Shown here piece after piece: positions 35,569 through 37,996 of a DNA stretch of 37,996 bases. The position numbers and the translations under genes are program-made. Every line of letters begins with the position of its first letter. Position 1 is the first letter of the stretch. The DNA lies in the NCBI GenBank assembly GCA_902773285.1, contig CACYDS010000009.1, forward strand, positions 1 through 37,996, given 5' to 3'. The notes beneath the pieces were generated by a model. That model was not told the DNA's origin. It did no database searches and saw only the letters and a program-made list of their open reading frames with translations. Source of the DNA: an uncultured Pseudomonadota bacterium (GTDB taxonomy: Bacteria; Pseudomonadota; Alphaproteobacteria; RUG11792).

Positions 35569-36657
35569 ATGACGCCACAAGAACAAAAGAATATCGAAAC
35601 GATAAAAAATTCGATAGATTTAATTAAGAACTTTATAAAATTTGATGAAATAAGTGCAAAGATATCTGAATTGGAACGACAGATAGAAGCCCCGGATTTT
35701 TGGGGTAATACTGAGAATGCGATTAGGGTAACGAAGGAAAAGGACAGTATATCTGAAAAAATCGAACCAGTGAAGAATTTGGAATGCAGACTGGACGATT
35801 TAACAGGGCTAATTGAATTAGCTGAGATTGAAAACGATGACGCAATGCTTCTGGAATTATCTGGGAATCTTGACACGTTAGCTAAAGAAGCTGAGACATT
35901 GCAGATTGAGTCACTATTAAGCGCTCCGCATGATTCTGCAAATTGTTTCCTTGAAATTAATGCTGGAGCGGGAGGGACAGAGGCGCAAGATTGGGCAGAG
36001 ATGCTCGCACGAATGTATACAAGGTGGGCAGAGAAGCGCCGATATAAGTATGAAATCACAGATAAAAACGATGGCGAAGAGGCAGGAGTTAAGTCAATTA
36101 CAATTCACATAAAAGGACAAAAAGCCTATGGATGGCTCAAAAAAGAGTCAGGAGTGCATAGACTTGTCAGGATATCTCCATTTGATTCGAATGCACGTCG
36201 ACATACCAGTTTTGCCTCAGTTTTTGTTACACCAGAAGTTGATAATTCGATCGAAATTGAGATAAACGATGCGGATTTGCGCATTGATGTATACCGCTCT
36301 TCAGGCGCAGGTGGGCAACATGTGAATAAAACCGAAAGCGCTGTTCGGATAACTCATATTCCAACCGGAATTGTTACAGCGTCGCAGATCGACCGCTCTC
36401 AACACCGTAATCGCGAAATCGCAATGAGTATGCTGAAATCGAAGTTATACGCTCTGAAGTTAAAAGAACAGGAAGATGCAATCAGCGCGTCACAGAACAA
36501 AACAGATATAGCATGGGGGAATCAAATACGTTCATATGTCTTACAACCATATCAACTTGTCAAAGATACCAGAACCGGCACAGAAACTGGTAATGCTCCT
36601 GCTGTTCTGGACGGCGATATTGACGCTTTTCTAGAATCCGCTATCGCAAAACTGTAA
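35569..36657 (+). CDS. prfB: Peptide chain release factor 2
   Basis: RF2 ends translation at UGA and UAA. The 362-residue protein has the stop-recognition tripeptide SPF at 203-205 (RF1 would have PxT) and the GGQ loop at 248-250 (SSGAGGQHVNKTES). The frame is uninterrupted from the ATG: the early region where most bacteria have the programmed +1 frameshift (CUU UGA C) reads IKFDEISAKI straight through, so that feedback on RF2 level is absent. It closes the truB-rpsO-fabD-fabG-trxB-prfB run and faces the next gene with three nucleotides between stops. Confidence 0.96.
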   Translation: MTPQEQKNIETIKNSIDLIKNFIKFDEISAKISELERQIEAPDFWGNTENAIRVTKEKDSISEKIEPVKNLECRLDDLTGLIELAEIENDDAMLLELSGNLDTLAKEAETLQIESLLSAPHDSANCFLEINAGAGGTEAQDWAEMLARMYTRWAEKRRYKYEITDKNDGEEAGVKSITIHIKGQKAYGWLKKESGVHRLVRISPFDSNARRHTSFASVFVTPEVDNSIEIEINDADLRIDVYRSSGAGGQHVNKTESAVRITHIPTGIVTASQIDRSQHRNREIAMSMLKSKLYALKLKEQEDAISASQNKTDIAWGNQIRSYVLQPYQLVKDTRTGTETGNAPAVLDGDIDAFLESAIAKL

Positions 36658-36660
36658 ATT

Positions 36661-37728
36661 CTACCTAATATACGTCACATAACACCAGCTCGTGTCGTAT
36701 GCATAACGAAATTTTAAACCAGAAAAAAGCGCTTCTACCGGATTGCTAATTCGTTCGGCAACAAGCATCCATCTCACTTTTTCTTCTTCGCTTGTTTTGT
36801 TGTAACAACTTACAGAGTCGCTCTGAATTTGACACAATCGGTAGCCATCTCCACAAATATTAAATTCATAATCATAGATATTATGTGCCATATGTTCCTC
36901 TTTTATTCTTATCCAATCATATTTGGTAATATCAGATCCGATTGCTTTCATGGATATACTGTACACGACTTTTCTACTCTTCAGCTTCAATAAAGGAGCT
37001 TTTGTCCCAGAAATTTTAGGTTCAAAATCGATGCGAACGAACCCAACAGGCATCCATGCATAATATGCCGGATTTTTCGCCTGCTCTTGTATCAGGGCAT
37101 CTATGGATTTTCCTTTCGTTTCTTCGTAACACCGATAAAATCTGGTCATTTCATCAGATAAAGACAGCGCTTTATCATAGGCTTTTATATTGCTAATAGC
37201 ATTTGTTACTTTTCTTGTAATATAATATACTCCTTCTGCAAGATAATGGGCACAAATTCTAGATTTTACTGTATTAAAAATTTTGTTCTTTTTGTCTTCA
37301 AATATTTCGTACCCGTCGCCTACTTCGCCATTTAAGTAACTATGCTTAAGTACATGCAGATAGTTGTACAGTACAACAGCATTCCAGTGCTTTTGTTTAT
37401 AGTCTCTTGCATTAGCATTAAATGTTATAACATCTCCTGCATTTTTCCTCGCAAACTCGTTCTTGTCTGTAACACAATCCGCAACTGCCTGTGCTATTAC
37501 TTTTATTATTGATTCGTTATATTTTGTTTGTGTTATCCAATTGTTATTATTATCCGCATCGGCAATTTTATGGTTTGCAAGAATTCGCCAACTTATATTG
37601 TTAAACAGATTTATTATTTCAGACAGGTCGTCACATCCAGCTCGGGCACAACAGCAAAATAATGATACTATTAAATATAACTTGCAAAACTTCCTTATCT
37701 CATTTTTTACTAAAACTGTAATTTTCAT
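36661..37728 (-). CDS. Secreted protein of unknown function sharing an N-terminal module with the USP protein
   Basis: A 355-residue protein with a Sec signal peptide (KLYLIVSLFCCC, likely cut after ARA at 30). I do not recognise a family. Residues of about 44-125 line up with 50-135 of the USP protein at 18800: ISWRILANH versus ISIRFNNH, W64 and KY70 then N-SI versus W67, KY73 and S-SI, and HWNAVVLYNYL versus NWNYVVLMNLL. The C-terminal half (about 215-355) is beta-rich in look with Trp, Tyr and five Cys (EFNICGDGYRLCQI, SVSCYN, TSWCYVTYIR) and has no USP motifs. Export and module sharing suggest a second member of one effector family. It converges on prfB. Confidence 0.75.
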   Translation of the reverse strand: MKITVLVKNEIRKFCKLYLIVSLFCCCARAGCDDLSEIINLFNNISWRILANHKIADADNNNNWITQTKYNESIIKVIAQAVADCVTDKNEFARKNAGDVITFNANARDYKQKHWNAVVLYNYLHVLKHSYLNGEVGDGYEIFEDKKNKIFNTVKSRICAHYLAEGVYYITRKVTNAISNIKAYDKALSLSDEMTRFYRCYEETKGKSIDALIQEQAKNPAYYAWMPVGFVRIDFEPKISGTKAPLLKLKSRKVVYSISMKAIGSDITKYDWIRIKEEHMAHNIYDYEFNICGDGYRLCQIQSDSVSCYNKTSEEEKVRWMLVAERISNPVEALFSGLKFRYAYDTSWCYVTYIR

Positions 37729-37912
37729 TTTGTTCCTTATAAAACATCAGATTCCATGTCTACTATCAATAGTATAGTATTTTTCGGTATGCCTCAATAT
37801 ATATTTATATTCCCAATATTATAAAAACATCCTCGGAATTGTGTTAGTTCACATATGGATTAAGCAAAACAACCGCATATTTTGCAAGCTATTCCAGCTG
37901 TAGCTTCTTTTA

Positions 37913-37996
37913 TGGCGGATGGGGTGGGATTCGAACCCACGAAGGAGTTGCCCCCTTGCCGGTTTTCAAGACCGGTGCCTTCAACCACTCGACCAC
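37913..37996 (-). tRNA. tRNA-Ser (UGA), 5' end cut by the window edge
   Basis: The minus strand reads GTGGTCGAGTGGTTGAAGGC.. to ..CCATCCGCCA. The anticodon stem CCGGT/ACCGG holds loop CTTGAAA, anticodon UGA. The long variable arm, GTGGG/CCCAC T-stem, discriminator G and encoded CCA fit tRNA-Ser. The first six bases of the acceptor stem lie beyond the window. Confidence 0.93.

Overview
The window looks like a piece of the chromosome of an AT-rich, host-associated alphaproteobacterium, most likely a Holosporales- or Rickettsiales-like intracellular symbiont. This is inferred from the mix of genes. There is a dense set of conserved housekeeping genes, DAP and outer-membrane assembly genes (dapD, lptF, lptG, rseP, bamA), and an initiator tRNA starting CGCGGGG. 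Beside these lie divergent type VI secretion parts, a large autotransporter and eukaryote-like secreted proteins. I cannot name the species.

Layout: 1-5010 holds gyrA followed by the LPS-export permease pair lptF-lptG. At 5024-7404 a divergent Hcp-like tube protein sits between fabI and dapD, which face it from the other strand. At 7674-11294 is a 1206-residue autotransporter. At 11330-12810 is a decayed secreted protein with an HEIAH metalloprotease motif, signal peptide still legible, broken by in-frame stops of all three kinds and at least one frameshift. At 12953-15108 two CAU-anticodon tRNAs (Ile2-like and initiator fMet) bracket bioD, a small unknown gene and tssG. At 15285-18469 are a DsbA-fold membrane protein that has lost its CxxC, an SPFH/QmcA-like protein and ffh. 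At 18800-20455 is a secreted eukaryotic-type ubiquitin-specific protease (USP, peptidase C19). Then come rseP-bamA (coupled by ATGA), tgt, rplI, a transposase remnant, rplY-pth, a tauE-potD-potC operon on the minus strand, and the compact plus-strand run truB-rpsO-fabD-fabG-trxB-prfB. The window ends with a second secreted protein (36661-37728) and a partial tRNA-Ser(UGA).

Most notable: the USP protein and the unknown secreted protein at 36661-37728 appear to share an N-terminal module directly after their signal peptides (an ISxR..NH motif, a W....KY..SI motif and a WN.VVL.N motif in the same order), followed by unrelated C-terminal parts. This suggests a modular, Sec-exported effector family in which one variable end is a deubiquitinase. 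Together with T6SS genes scattered as single pieces (hcp and tssG about 7.5 kb apart), an autotransporter and a decaying metalloprotease, the window shows a host-interaction arsenal spread among core genes rather than held in one island.

Long reading frames antisense to gyrA, bamA, the USP gene and others are shadows of coding sequence and were left out. No CRISPR array, rRNA or intact insertion sequence was seen.
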